Shown here: positions 1 to 5,152 of the stretch, one piece after another
How the letters are laid out: each line of letters begins with the position of its first letter
How positions within the stretch are numbered: position 1 is the stretch's first letter
Assembly: GCA_020029455.1 (NCBI GenBank)
Contig: JAIBJH010000202.1
Location: forward strand, 1-5,152
DNA: 5,152 nucleotides
Source of the DNA: Hyphomicrobiales bacterium
GTDB taxonomy: Bacteria; Pseudomonadota; Alphaproteobacteria; Rhizobiales; Aestuariivirgaceae
Reading direction: 5' to 3'
Position numbers and translations under genes: made by a program
The notes under the pieces: model-generated
The model's database searches: none
Seen by the model: only the letters and a program-made list of their open reading frames with translations
Told to the model about the DNA's origin: nothing

Positions 1-982
1 TTCTGCGCCCTTGGTCGGCGATTTTCACTACAACGGGCATCTGTTGCTCACCCAGTATCCCGACTGTGCAGCAGCTTTGGACAAATACCGCATCAACCCC
101 GGCAATGTCGGCTTCAAGGACAAGCAGGATCGCAACTTCAGCCAGATGATCGAGGTGGCGCTGAAGCATGACAAACCCATCCGCATCGGCGTCAATTGGG
201 GCTCATTGGATCAGGCGCTCCTCACCCAACTGATGGATGAAAACCACAAGTCACCGGAACCTCTCGACGCCCGTGCCGTCATGCATGAAGCAGTTGTTCA
301 GTCGGCGCTCCGCTCCGCGGCCCGCGCGGAAGAACTCGGCCTAGGCCGTGACAAGATCATCCTTTCCGCCAAATGTTCAGAAGTGCAGGATCTGATCGCC
401 GTCTATCGCGCTCTGGGTTCTCGCTCCAACTATGCGCTTCACCTCGGCCTCACGGAAGCCGGCATGGGCTCCAAGGGCATCGTCGCATCAACGGCTGCAC
501 TTTCCGTGCTCCTCCAGGAAGGCATTGGCGACACGATCCGCATTTCATTGACACCTGAACCGGGTGGTGATCGTACAAGGGAAGTCCTTGTCGCCCAGGA
601 AATCCTGCAGACCATGGGCTTTCGCGCTTTCGCGCCCATGGTGATCGCCTGTCCCGGCTGCGGCCGGACAACATCCACAGTTTTCCAGGAACTGGCGCAG
701 GACATCCAGTCATATGTGCGCCACCGCATGCCGGAATGGCGCGCGCTCCACCCCGGCTTTGAAACCCTGCAGCTCGCCGTCATGGGCTGCATTGTCAACG
801 GCCCCGGTGAATCAAAGCACGCCGACATCGGCATTTCCCTGCCAGGCACGGGTGAATTGCCAACAGCGCCCGTCTATGTGGACGGCAAAAAAGTCGCCAC
901 GCTTCGCGGCGAAAATCTTGCAGGGCAATTCAAGACCATCGTTGAGGATTACGTGAAGAACCGCTGGGGCAACCGTGCCTGA
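1..982 (+). CDS. ispG: 4-hydroxy-3-methylbut-2-en-1-yl diphosphate synthase (IspG/GcpE), 5' end cut off by window
   Basis: This cytosolic iron-sulfur enzyme of the MEP pathway reductively converts 2-C-methyl-D-erythritol 2,4-cyclodiphosphate to HMBPP. The reading frame is open from base 2 (S-A-P-L-V-G-D-F-H-Y), so the gene starts left of the window and the TTG at 11 is not its real start. By comparison with E. coli IspG, roughly the first 80 residues are missing. Visible landmarks are KYRINPGNVG (TIM-barrel part), IRIGVNWGSL, LHLGLTEAG and EGIGDTIRISL. The C-terminal [4Fe-4S] domain has the cluster ligands ACPGCGRT (Cys codons at 650 and 659), MGC (Cys at 788) and the Glu of NGPGE (809), all intact. 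The stop TGA at 980-982 overlaps the next gene by 8 bp, which suggests co-transcription. Identification is firm. Confidence 0.97.
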   Translation, partial: SAPLVGDFHYNGHLLLTQYPDCAAALDKYRINPGNVGFKDKQDRNFSQMIEVALKHDKPIRIGVNWGSLDQALLTQLMDENHKSPEPLDARAVMHEAVVQSALRSAARAEELGLGRDKIILSAKCSEVQDLIAVYRALGSRSNYALHLGLTEAGMGSKGIVASTAALSVLLQEGIGDTIRISLTPEPGGDRTREVLVAQEILQTMGFRAFAPMVIACPGCGRTTSTVFQELAQDIQSYVRHRMPEWRALHPGFETLQLAVMGCIVNGPGESKHADIGISLPGTGELPTAPVYVDGKKVATLRGENLAGQFKTIVEDYVKNRWGNRA

Positions 983-1736
983 GGGAAGGCCCGTTCCCGT
1001 CTCTGTCTTTCTGGGCAAGGGCGAGAATGACCTGGCGCGAGGCGACATCGTGCTGTCGCGATCCCGCACATGGACGAGCCGCCTTGTGCGGTTTGTTACC
1101 GGCAGTGAATTCAGCCACGCAGCGCTGGTCTTTCTTGTTCCGAAATATGAGGAAGGCTTCTCCAGCACATTCGTTTTGGAGAGCACGCGACGCGGTGTGA
1201 GTCTCGCGCGGCTCGAGGATTATGTGGATCGCAAGACCGGGCATTCCGATGTTGTGGTCTTGCGGCTTGTCGGCGAAGGATTTGACGAAGCCTATTTCAA
1301 GCGGGTCAGAGGCCTTATGCTTAATCACATCAATGCCGAGTATGACTATTGGCGCTCCCTTCGAATGGGTCTGTCATTGCTCTTTGGCATTCGCTTGGGC
1401 TGGCACATGCTGCAGCGTGAGCAGGGCGAAGCCATGCGCGAAACCATCCGCCGCACCCGCCGTAATCGCAAACTCAAATGGGTGCCACCCGAATTCATAT
1501 GTTCCGGCTTCATCCAGTATGGTTTGGTTGAGGCTGCAAAATATGCAGAGCAAAAGCGCGCGGCATTGCTGAAGGAAGGCATCAACTTTCGCGATGACGA
1601 TGCCCTCCTTGGCGTGACACCGGAGGATATTGCGCGCACGACAAAGCTGACATGGTGTTGGGCCATCGCGCGCGGCCGCGCCCAGCGCGTCAGTGGTTAC
1701 GGCGAAGCATTAGCCTTCATGAACGGCGGGAAATGA
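975..1736 (+). CDS. YiiX/YebB-like permuted NlpC/P60-type cysteine hydrolase, 253 aa
   Basis: This is a probable papain-fold hydrolase of the circularly permuted NlpC/P60 (YiiX/LRAT-like) group, in which the catalytic His precedes the Cys. Residues 23-29 read GDIVLSR, the usual opening of this fold. The SH at 47-48 gives candidate catalytic His48, LEST at 68-71 follows, and FICSGF at 174-179 gives candidate nucleophile Cys176. The segment LLGVTPEDIAR (211-221) resembles the 'TPxDI' tail of the family. No signal peptide or membrane segment is visible, so a cytoplasmic location is inferred. The GTG start at 975 is the only start between the in-frame stop at 954-956 and the domain; a weak GGGG (966-969) lies 5 nt upstream. 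The gene overlaps ispG by 8 bp, and its 3' end overlaps convergent ispA by 20 bp. Known relatives are proposed peptidases, amidases or lipid-acting enzymes; the substrate here is unknown. Confidence 0.8.
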   Translation: MPEGRPVPVSVFLGKGENDLARGDIVLSRSRTWTSRLVRFVTGSEFSHAALVFLVPKYEEGFSSTFVLESTRRGVSLARLEDYVDRKTGHSDVVVLRLVGEGFDEAYFKRVRGLMLNHINAEYDYWRSLRMGLSLLFGIRLGWHMLQREQGEAMRETIRRTRRNRKLKWVPPEFICSGFIQYGLVEAAKYAEQKRAALLKEGINFRDDDALLGVTPEDIARTTKLTWCWAIARGRAQRVSGYGEALAFMNGGK

Positions 1737-2637
1737 TGTAGCGCGCCGCATCACGCAGCAGCTCAGCCCTCTCGCCATAGCCGGCGAGCACCCCAACGGC
1801 ATTATCTGTCAGGCGCGCGGCCTCGCGCTTTGCTCCATCAAGTCCAAGCAAGTCCACGAAAGTTGCCTTGCCTTTGCCCTTGTCCTTCTGCGTGGCCTTG
1901 CCGAGTTCTGCCGCATCGGATTCAACATCAAGCACATCATCGGCGATCTGGAAGGCAAGCCCGATTGTCTCGCCATATTTGGCCAGAGCCGATCTATCCG
2001 CTCCACCAAGAATAGCGCCAGCCTCGCAGGAAAAGCGGATGAGCGCGCCCGTCTTCTTGCCCTGCATCGCGGCAACTTCAGCGTAGTTTGCGAAGGGTTT
2101 TTCTTCGGCCAGAAGGTCGAGCATCTGCCCGCCCACCATGCCAGTCTCGCCGGCAGCCTTTGCCAGTTCAAGCACCAGCGTGGAACGTATGGCGGGATCA
2201 TCATGCGTTTGCACGTCAGCCACCACTTCGAAAGCCAAAGCCTGCAGGCCGTCACCAGCCAGAATGGCTGTCGCCTCATCGAATGCCCGATGAACCGTGG
2301 GCCTTCCGCGGCGCAGGTCATCATCATCCATGGCTGGAAGGTCGTCATGCACCAGCGAATAGCAATGCAGGCATTCAATGGCGGCGCCAACCCGCAAGGC
2401 TTTTCCTGGTGCCACGTCAAAAAGTGCAGCCGACTGCACGGCAAGGAAGGGTCTCAGCCTCTTTCCTCCGCCAAGCGCCGCATAGCGCATGGCACTCCGC
2501 AGCCGGTTGCCCGGAACGTCGGGCAACAGCCAATCCAGCTTGCCTTCGACCGCCCTTGCCGTTTCCGCCAGGGCTCGCGTAAAGGCTGTTTCACTCGCTG
2601 CTGCCAAGTCCGATATTCCCGTGTTAAAGGCCGTCAT
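1717..2637 (-). CDS. ispA: Farnesyl diphosphate synthase (short-chain polyprenyl synthetase), 306 aa
   Basis: This trans-prenyltransferase condenses DMAPP/GPP with IPP to farnesyl diphosphate, the primer for undecaprenyl phosphate and quinone side chains. GGGKRLRP lies at 56-63. The first Asp-rich motif DDLPAMD (98-104) has the two-residue insertion of bacterial type II FPP synthases and sits in HCYSLVHDDLPAMDDDDLRRG-like context. GQMLDL is at 169-175 and the second Asp-rich motif DDVLD at 233-237. Tyr93, five residues before the first motif, is the aromatic position that limits chain length, which favours a C15 product; a GGPP product cannot be excluded. The frame stays open upstream to about 3210, through antisense mtgA, so the start was set by family length and the ATG at 2637 (MTAFN). 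No clear Shine-Dalgarno precedes it. It is not next to xseB or dxs here, unlike in many proteobacteria. Confidence 0.93.
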   Translation of the reverse strand: MTAFNTGISDLAAASETAFTRALAETARAVEGKLDWLLPDVPGNRLRSAMRYAALGGGKRLRPFLAVQSAALFDVAPGKALRVGAAIECLHCYSLVHDDLPAMDDDDLRRGRPTVHRAFDEATAILAGDGLQALAFEVVADVQTHDDPAIRSTLVLELAKAAGETGMVGGQMLDLLAEEKPFANYAEVAAMQGKKTGALIRFSCEAGAILGGADRSALAKYGETIGLAFQIADDVLDVESDAAELGKATQKDKGKGKATFVDLLGLDGAKREAARLTDNAVGVLAGYGERAELLRDAARYIISRRS

Positions 2638-2664
2638 ACCAGCAAGACGCCAAATCTCAACCCG
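2638..2664. other. 27-bp divergent gap between ispA and mtgA start codons
   Basis: Only 27 bp separate the ATG of ispA (minus) from the ATG of mtgA (plus). I see no good purine-rich Shine-Dalgarno on either side and no -10/-35 pair inside the gap. If both starts are right, any promoter for one gene must lie inside the other's 5' coding sequence. Both starts fit family lengths (306 and 235 aa), and neither gene has a nearby alternative in-frame start that keeps its N-terminal region. Confidence 0.6.
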
Positions 2665-3372
2665 ATGCTCCTCAACCTCAGAAAGCGCCTCAATGGCCTC
2701 GGCCCCTGGCCCCGGCGTGCCATCAAGACTTTCATTGTCCTTTGCATCCTGCCCTGGGTTTTGACCTTCGTTTACGCCGTCGTGCCGCCGCCTGTTTCCA
2801 ATGTGATGCTGCTCCGCCTGCTGCAGGGCAACGGCATCCACAAGGATTGGGTCGGCCTTGATCAGATGTCTCGCCACTTGCCAGCTGCAGTAATCGCCTC
2901 TGAGGATTCCCGCTTCTGCACGCATTATGGCGTGGACTGGGTTGAAGTGCAGAATGTCTTGGAAGACGCCTTTGATGATGATGAGGCGCCCGTCCGAGGC
3001 GCCAGCACCATTTCCATGCAGACCGCCAAGAACCTCTTTCTCTGGGATGGCCGCTTCATGGTCAGGAAGCTCCTCGAGGTCCCGCTTGCCCTCTACATGG
3101 ATACGCTGTGGACCAAGCGCCGCATGATTGAGGTTTACCTCAACATCGTCGAATGGGCTCCTGGCATTTACGGTGCAGAAGCCGCCGCCCAACTCCATTT
3201 CCGCAAGCACGCCAAGGACTTGACAAGGCGCGAGGCGGCCTTGCTGGCGGCCGTCCTGCCCAATCCCATCAAGCGGAGGGCCGGCAAGCCTTCCAGGCGC
3301 GTCAGGGCCATCGCCGACCGCATCCAGATCAGGGCCCGGAGCATTGAACCCTATCTCACTTGTATCCGTTGA
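2665..3372 (+). CDS. mtgA: Monofunctional biosynthetic peptidoglycan glycosyltransferase (GT51), 235 aa
   Basis: This inner-membrane enzyme polymerises lipid II into glycan strands in the periplasm. Residues 1-20 form a basic N-terminal segment (RKR, RR), followed by one membrane anchor at about 20-40 (AIKTFIVLCILPWVLTFVYAVV). The GT51 motifs follow in order: EDSRFCTHYG at 80-89 with catalytic Glu80, GASTISMQ at 112-119, RKLLE at 134-138, and KRRMIEVYLNIVEW at 151-164, then GIYGAEAAA. There is no transpeptidase domain, and the length matches MtgA (about 230-240 aa). The frame is open far upstream, antisense to ispA, but only the ATG at 2665 gives the normal family N-terminus. MtgA immediately upstream of rpmF is an order I recall from Rhizobiales. 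MtgA uses an undecaprenyl-linked substrate whose lipid derives from the product of neighbouring ispA. Confidence 0.95.
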   Translation: MLLNLRKRLNGLGPWPRRAIKTFIVLCILPWVLTFVYAVVPPPVSNVMLLRLLQGNGIHKDWVGLDQMSRHLPAAVIASEDSRFCTHYGVDWVEVQNVLEDAFDDDEAPVRGASTISMQTAKNLFLWDGRFMVRKLLEVPLALYMDTLWTKRRMIEVYLNIVEWAPGIYGAEAAAQLHFRKHAKDLTRREAALLAAVLPNPIKRRAGKPSRRVRAIADRIQIRARSIEPYLTCIR

Positions 3373-3388
3373 AAGCCTTGGCTATAAG
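3360..3388 (+). promoter_or_regulatory. Candidate sigma-70-type promoter of rpmF
   Basis: TTGTAT (3360-3365) and TATAAG (3383-3388) are separated by exactly 17 bp, a good fit to a housekeeping -35/-10 pair. The -35 box lies in the last codons of mtgA. Transcription would start near 3394-3397, giving a leader of about 60 nt before rpmF. This would let the ribosomal protein gene be expressed independently of mtgA. It is a pattern match only. Confidence 0.5.
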
Positions 3389-3401
3389 CCGCGCCAACCC
3401 T

Positions 3402-3430
3402 GCCGGCGGCATCCGCCGGCTTAACTGTTT
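3402..3430 (+). terminator. GC-rich hairpin between mtgA and rpmF (mtgA terminator or rpmF leader structure)
   Basis: GCCGGCGG (3402-3409) pairs perfectly with CCGCCGGC (3413-3420) around a 3-nt loop. TTAACTGTTT follows, a modestly U-rich tail. It starts 29 nt after the mtgA stop and ends 34 nt before the rpmF ATG. It could end mtgA transcripts. If the candidate promoter upstream is real, it would instead sit at the very 5' end of the rpmF leader and might act as an attenuator or stabilising structure. Confidence 0.5.
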
Positions 3431-3454
3431 GCCCAAATTCCCGAGGTTTGAACC

Positions 3455-3640
3455 ATGGCTGTTCCACGCAAGAAAATGTCCAAGAGCCGCATCGGCATGC
3501 GCCGTTCCGGCCAGAAGATGCAGACGGTAACCTGGATTGAAGACAAGCAGTCAGGCGAATTGCGCCGCCCCCACCATGTCGATCTCAAGACCGGCATGTA
3601 TCGCGGCCGCCAGGTTCTCCCGGCCAAGACTGACGCTTAA
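3455..3640 (+). CDS. rpmF: 50S ribosomal protein L32 (bL32), 61 aa
   Basis: This is a small basic protein of the large ribosomal subunit. The N-terminus MAVPRKKMSKSRIGMRRS is the L32 signature, and the C-terminal part ELRRPHHVDLKTGMYRGRQV matches the alphaproteobacterial form. It contains no cysteine, so it is the zinc-independent (C-) type rather than the CxxC zinc-ribbon type. A GAGG at 3443-3446 lies 8 nt before the ATG. A candidate promoter and hairpin lie between mtgA and this gene, and a strong terminator follows 23 nt after the stop, so it can be a single-gene unit. In many bacteria rpmF pairs with plsX/fabH; that is not the case here. Confidence 0.97.
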   Translation: MAVPRKKMSKSRIGMRRSGQKMQTVTWIEDKQSGELRRPHHVDLKTGMYRGRQVLPAKTDA

Positions 3641-3663
3641 GTCCTCAGCTTCCTCCAATTTGG

Positions 3664-3695
3664 AAGGGCCGGTGGCAGCACCGGCCCTTTACCAT
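3664..3695 (+). terminator. Intrinsic terminator of rpmF
   Basis: AAGGGCCGGTG (3664-3674) and CACCGGCCCTT (3679-3689) form a perfect 11-bp stem with a 4-nt loop (GCAG). A short pyrimidine-rich stretch with interrupted Ts (TACCATTTGTT) follows. It lies 23 nt past the rpmF stop codon. The stem is strong and the U-tract is imperfect. Confidence 0.8.
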
Positions 3696-3716
3696 TTGTT
3701 AGCCATAATGAGCCCG

Positions 3717-3770
3717 CTACAGCAACCGGCGGTCAATTGGACTCAATTGACCGGCGATAAGTTGCTGTAG
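3717..3770. repeat. 54-bp two-tier inverted repeat in the rpmF-acyltransferase gap
   Basis: Outer arms CTACAGCAAC (3717-3726) and GTTGCTGTAG (3761-3770) are perfectly complementary. Inside them, CGGTCAATTG (3730-3739) and CAATTGACCG (3744-3753) form a second perfect 10-bp stem around a 4-nt loop (GACT). The two stems are separated by an asymmetric internal loop (3 nt left, 7 nt right). The core can also be read as a 10-bp tandem direct repeat, TCAATTGGAC then TCAATTGACC (3733-3752, 8 of 10 matching). It lies after the rpmF terminator and 77 bp before the next start codon. It could be an operator, a structured RNA element, a second terminator or a small dispersed repeat. The structure is certain; its function is unknown. 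Confidence 0.75.
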
Positions 3771-3799
3771 AACTTTGAATTTTGCGCATCTTCCGCTTC

Positions 3800-3817
3800 G
3801 CAGGCGATTCCGCCTGC
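3800..3817 (+). other. Small hairpin in the leader of the CelD-like gene
   Basis: GCAGGCG (3800-3806) pairs with CGCCTGC (3811-3817) over a 4-nt loop (ATTC). It lies 15 nt before the ribosome-binding site of the following gene. It has no U-tract, so it is not an intrinsic terminator. It may be a leader structure or chance in GC-rich DNA. Confidence 0.35.
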
Positions 3818-3831
3818 TCGCCCGATGCGCT

Positions 3832-3840
3832 AGGCGGTGA
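3832..3840 (+). promoter_or_regulatory. Ribosome binding site that decides the 3847 start
   Basis: AGGCGGTGA matches the anti-Shine-Dalgarno consensus well at its GGTGA end (3836-3840), 6 nt before the ATG at 3847. The alternative in-frame ATG at 3859 has no comparable site, so 3847 is preferred. Confidence 0.6.
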
Positions 3841-3846
3841 ACTTGC

Positions 3847-4875
3847 ATGGCTCCGGCCATGTATCAGCAGGCCACCTCCACCTTCACCCATCCCGACTGG
3901 ATTCGTGCCATTTCCGCACATGTGCCGGGCGCCAATCTTTTTCAACTCCCATCCACCGGCTTTCCCAGGCTTTCGGCTAGCTTGAAATCTGTTTCATTGC
4001 CGGTCCGCCACTTTGACAGCTGGGTGACGCCACTCACCAATGGCGGCCTTCCCGCCGCAGCACCCGGCGGTGAAGAAGCCGTGTTCGAACTTCTGGATGC
4101 GCTGGAAAGCCCGGTCCTCTTCCGCAACATTCCGGTGGAGCATCCCGTCGGCTGCGCCATCCTCGCGCAGGCAGCGCATATCAAGGTCATTACCAGTTGG
4201 GAGCGGGCAGGGCTGGAAATCAGCGGCACCTACGAGGAGTGGTTCTCTCGCAATTTCAGCAGTCAACGCCGCAAGGAATTCAAACGCCTGCGCGCGAGGC
4301 TCGCCGAGCAGGGGGAGTTTGCGGTTCGCTCGCTTGAGCCAAAGGGCGATCTTGCAAGTTTCATAGAGAATTTCCTCGCACTCGAAAAGTCAGGCTGGAA
4401 GGGAGAGCGCGGCACGGCGATAGCCAATGATCCCAAGCTTGCAGACGCTTTGCGAACGGGCCTTGCTGCAATGCATGCGCGCGGCCGCGTGCGCTTCTGG
4501 GAAATGGCGTTGGATGGCAAGCCCATTGCCTCACTCTACGCCCTGATCGATGGCGGTGAAGCAGGCCTCGGCAAGATTGCCCATGATGAGCATTGGGCGA
4601 AATATTCTCCGGGCGTCCTCATCATTCTTGAGGCCACCCAATCCTTCTTCGCTGAGGAAGGCATCACTTTTGCCGACAGCAACGCCATTCCAGGCCATCC
4701 GATGATTGACCGAATCTGGCGTGACCGCATTGCCTGCATGGATGTGCTGGTGGCAGGCCCGCGTGTCCCTGCGAGCACATTCGCGCTGCTTTCAACTTTC
4801 ATGCAGGCGCGCCACGAACTGCGCAGCTTCGCCAAGCGCGCCTTCATCCGCCTCTCCGGCCGCAAGGTGTCTTAG
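3847..4875 (+). CDS. CelD/BcsL-type GNAT-fold acyltransferase (Acetyltransf_6 family), 342 aa
   Basis: This is a predicted acyl-CoA-dependent acyltransferase of the BioF2-like/CelD group, whose members are often labelled 'cellulose biosynthesis protein CelD'. The C-terminal half carries the typical signatures: FSSQRRKEFKRLRARL (137-152), LEKSGWKGERGTAI (179-192), the substrate-recognition strand ALDGKPIASLYALI (221-234), and KIAHDEHWAKYSPGVLI (243-259). The N-terminal half (about 1-125) is a more variable GNAT-like repeat, as is usual in FemAB-like double-GNAT proteins. The end is basic (RSFAKRAFIRLSGRK). There is no signal peptide or membrane segment, so it is probably cytoplasmic. It stands alone between the rpmF terminator and a convergent gene, with no cellulose synthase or other polysaccharide gene in the window, so the acceptor cannot be assigned. 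Family placement is fairly secure; function is not. Confidence 0.8.
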   Translation: MAPAMYQQATSTFTHPDWIRAISAHVPGANLFQLPSTGFPRLSASLKSVSLPVRHFDSWVTPLTNGGLPAAAPGGEEAVFELLDALESPVLFRNIPVEHPVGCAILAQAAHIKVITSWERAGLEISGTYEEWFSRNFSSQRRKEFKRLRARLAEQGEFAVRSLEPKGDLASFIENFLALEKSGWKGERGTAIANDPKLADALRTGLAAMHARGRVRFWEMALDGKPIASLYALIDGGEAGLGKIAHDEHWAKYSPGVLIILEATQSFFAEEGITFADSNAIPGHPMIDRIWRDRIACMDVLVAGPRVPASTFALLSTFMQARHELRSFAKRAFIRLSGRKVS

Positions 4876-4903
4876 CCGGTCATCCCTCTCCTCAGAGTGG
4901 GTG

Positions 4904-4925
4904 GCCCCGGGCTTGATCCGGGGGC
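4904..4925. repeat. GC-rich palindrome between convergent genes, of a type dispersed in alphaproteobacterial genomes
   Basis: CCCCGG (4905-4910) and CCGGGG (4918-4923) are perfect inverted arms around GCTTGAT; outer G4904 and C4925 can also pair if G4924 bulges. The CCCCGGGCTTGATCCGGGG pattern resembles short palindromes I recall as dispersed intergenic repeats in many alphaproteobacteria. It lies between the stop of the acyltransferase gene and the stop of the opposing SIMPL gene, so it may act as a shared transcript 3' end. Neither side has a T-run, so it is not a canonical intrinsic terminator. Confidence 0.5.
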
Positions 4926-4939
4926 GGGTGAGGTAGCTC

Positions 4940-5152
4940 CTATTTGATCTCCCACACAACATTCACATCTATCGCCAGCGTCTGCTCACCTTGGGCAATG
5001 GGTGGCGCTCCCGCCGCTTCCGCGGCCATGGTCTTTGCCATCACCGGCACGGGTGGCTGATAGCCGCCGCCCTCGTTGACGGAGATGATCTGCCCGAGCG
5101 CAAACCCGCCTGCCGCCGCATAGATCTCGGCCTTGCGCCGTGCGTCCGCTAC
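4940..5152 (-). CDS. SIMPL-domain (DUF541/YggE-like) protein, C-terminal 70 codons only
   Basis: The minus-strand frame is open from the right edge to the stop at 4942-4940, so the start lies outside the window. The visible residues include VADARRKAEIYAAAGGFALG, then QIISVNEGGGYQPPVPVMA and GEQTLAIDVNVVWEIK at the end. The 'DARRKAE...GxxLG..ISV.E' block followed by 'GEQT...V.V.WE' is the C-terminal signature of SIMPL/DUF541 proteins, which include E. coli YggE and the Brucella periplasmic antigen BP26. Such proteins are usually exported and linked to stress tolerance or oligomeric periplasmic structures. The signal peptide would be at the missing N-terminus. It is convergent with the CelD-like gene, with 64 bp between the two stop codons. 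Confidence 0.85.
   Translation of the reverse strand, partial: VADARRKAEIYAAAGGFALGQIISVNEGGGYQPPVPVMAKTMAAEAAGAPPIAQGEQTLAIDVNVVWEIK

Noticed and set aside
11..13. TTG at 11 as the start codon of ispG
   Set aside because: The frame is open to the window edge and the conserved N-terminal barrel of IspG is missing, so the true start is upstream.
439..1328. Several minus-strand ORFs of 87-136 codons opposite ispG and the hydrolase
   Set aside because: They are shadows of conserved plus-strand genes in GC-rich DNA, with composition-driven Arg/Pro/Ser-rich products and no recognisable domain.
2203..2664. Open frame on the plus strand extending mtgA upstream to a 389-residue ORF
   Set aside because: The added 154 residues are antisense to the conserved ispA sequence, show no GT51 or signal features, and MtgA is normally about 230-240 aa.
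2638..3210. Open frame on the minus strand extending ispA upstream to a 497-residue ORF
   Set aside because: The first 191 residues lie antisense to the well-supported GT51 motifs of mtgA, have no prenyltransferase features, and would make IspA far longer than its family.
3747..3776. TTGACC in the palindrome as a -35 box of a promoter for the acyltransferase gene
   Set aside because: No good -10 hexamer lies at 16-18 bp; the best (TAGAAC, 3768-3773) is at 15 bp spacing and weak, so no promoter is called.
3733..3985. Short ORFs of 67-70 codons on both strands around the rpmF-acyltransferase gap
   Set aside because: They run through the palindrome and the leader or start of the acyltransferase, are low-complexity Pro/Ser/Arg-rich, and lack a convincing RBS or family resemblance.

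Overview
The window looks like a stretch of chromosome from an alphaproteobacterium, probably Rhizobiales/Hyphomicrobiales. The DNA is GC-rich. IspG starts with the rhizobial-style 'VGDFHYNGH' segment, L32 is the cysteine-free form ending in a 'DLKTGMYRGRQVL' segment, and mtgA sits directly before rpmF. The genus assignment is inference only; no rRNA or other marker is present. I see no mobile element, CRISPR array, tRNA, rRNA or prophage gene.

Layout. Bases 1-982 hold the C-terminal part of ispG (MEP isoprenoid pathway), cut by the window's left edge. An overlapping gene for a YiiX-like permuted NlpC/P60 cysteine hydrolase follows (975-1736). Convergent with it, and overlapping its 3' end by 20 bp, is a bacterial-type farnesyl diphosphate synthase (ispA, 2637-1717, minus). 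Divergent from ispA, with only 27 bp between the start codons, is mtgA (2665-3372), a monofunctional peptidoglycan glycosyltransferase. rpmF (ribosomal protein L32, 3455-3640) follows, with its own candidate promoter, a leader hairpin and a strong intrinsic terminator. The gap 3691-3846 contains a 54-bp two-tier palindrome and a small hairpin. It leads into a CelD/BcsL-type GNAT-fold acyltransferase (3847-4875). The right edge holds the last 70 codons of a minus-strand SIMPL-domain (DUF541) gene, which is convergent with the acyltransferase across a short gap carrying a GC-rich palindrome.

How the genes relate. IspG makes HMBPP, from which IPP and DMAPP come, and IspA condenses these to farnesyl diphosphate. 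Farnesyl diphosphate is the primer for undecaprenyl phosphate, which carries lipid II, and lipid II is the substrate of MtgA. Three of the seven genes therefore lie along one route from isoprenoid precursor to peptidoglycan, though they are arranged convergently and divergently rather than as one operon. The YiiX-like hydrolase, the CelD-like acyltransferase and the SIMPL protein have no assignable substrate from sequence alone.

Overall this is mostly a housekeeping region. The points most worth a second look are the compound palindrome at 3717-3770 and the translationally overlapped ispG/hydrolase pair. I did not find convincing evidence of an undescribed multi-gene system.
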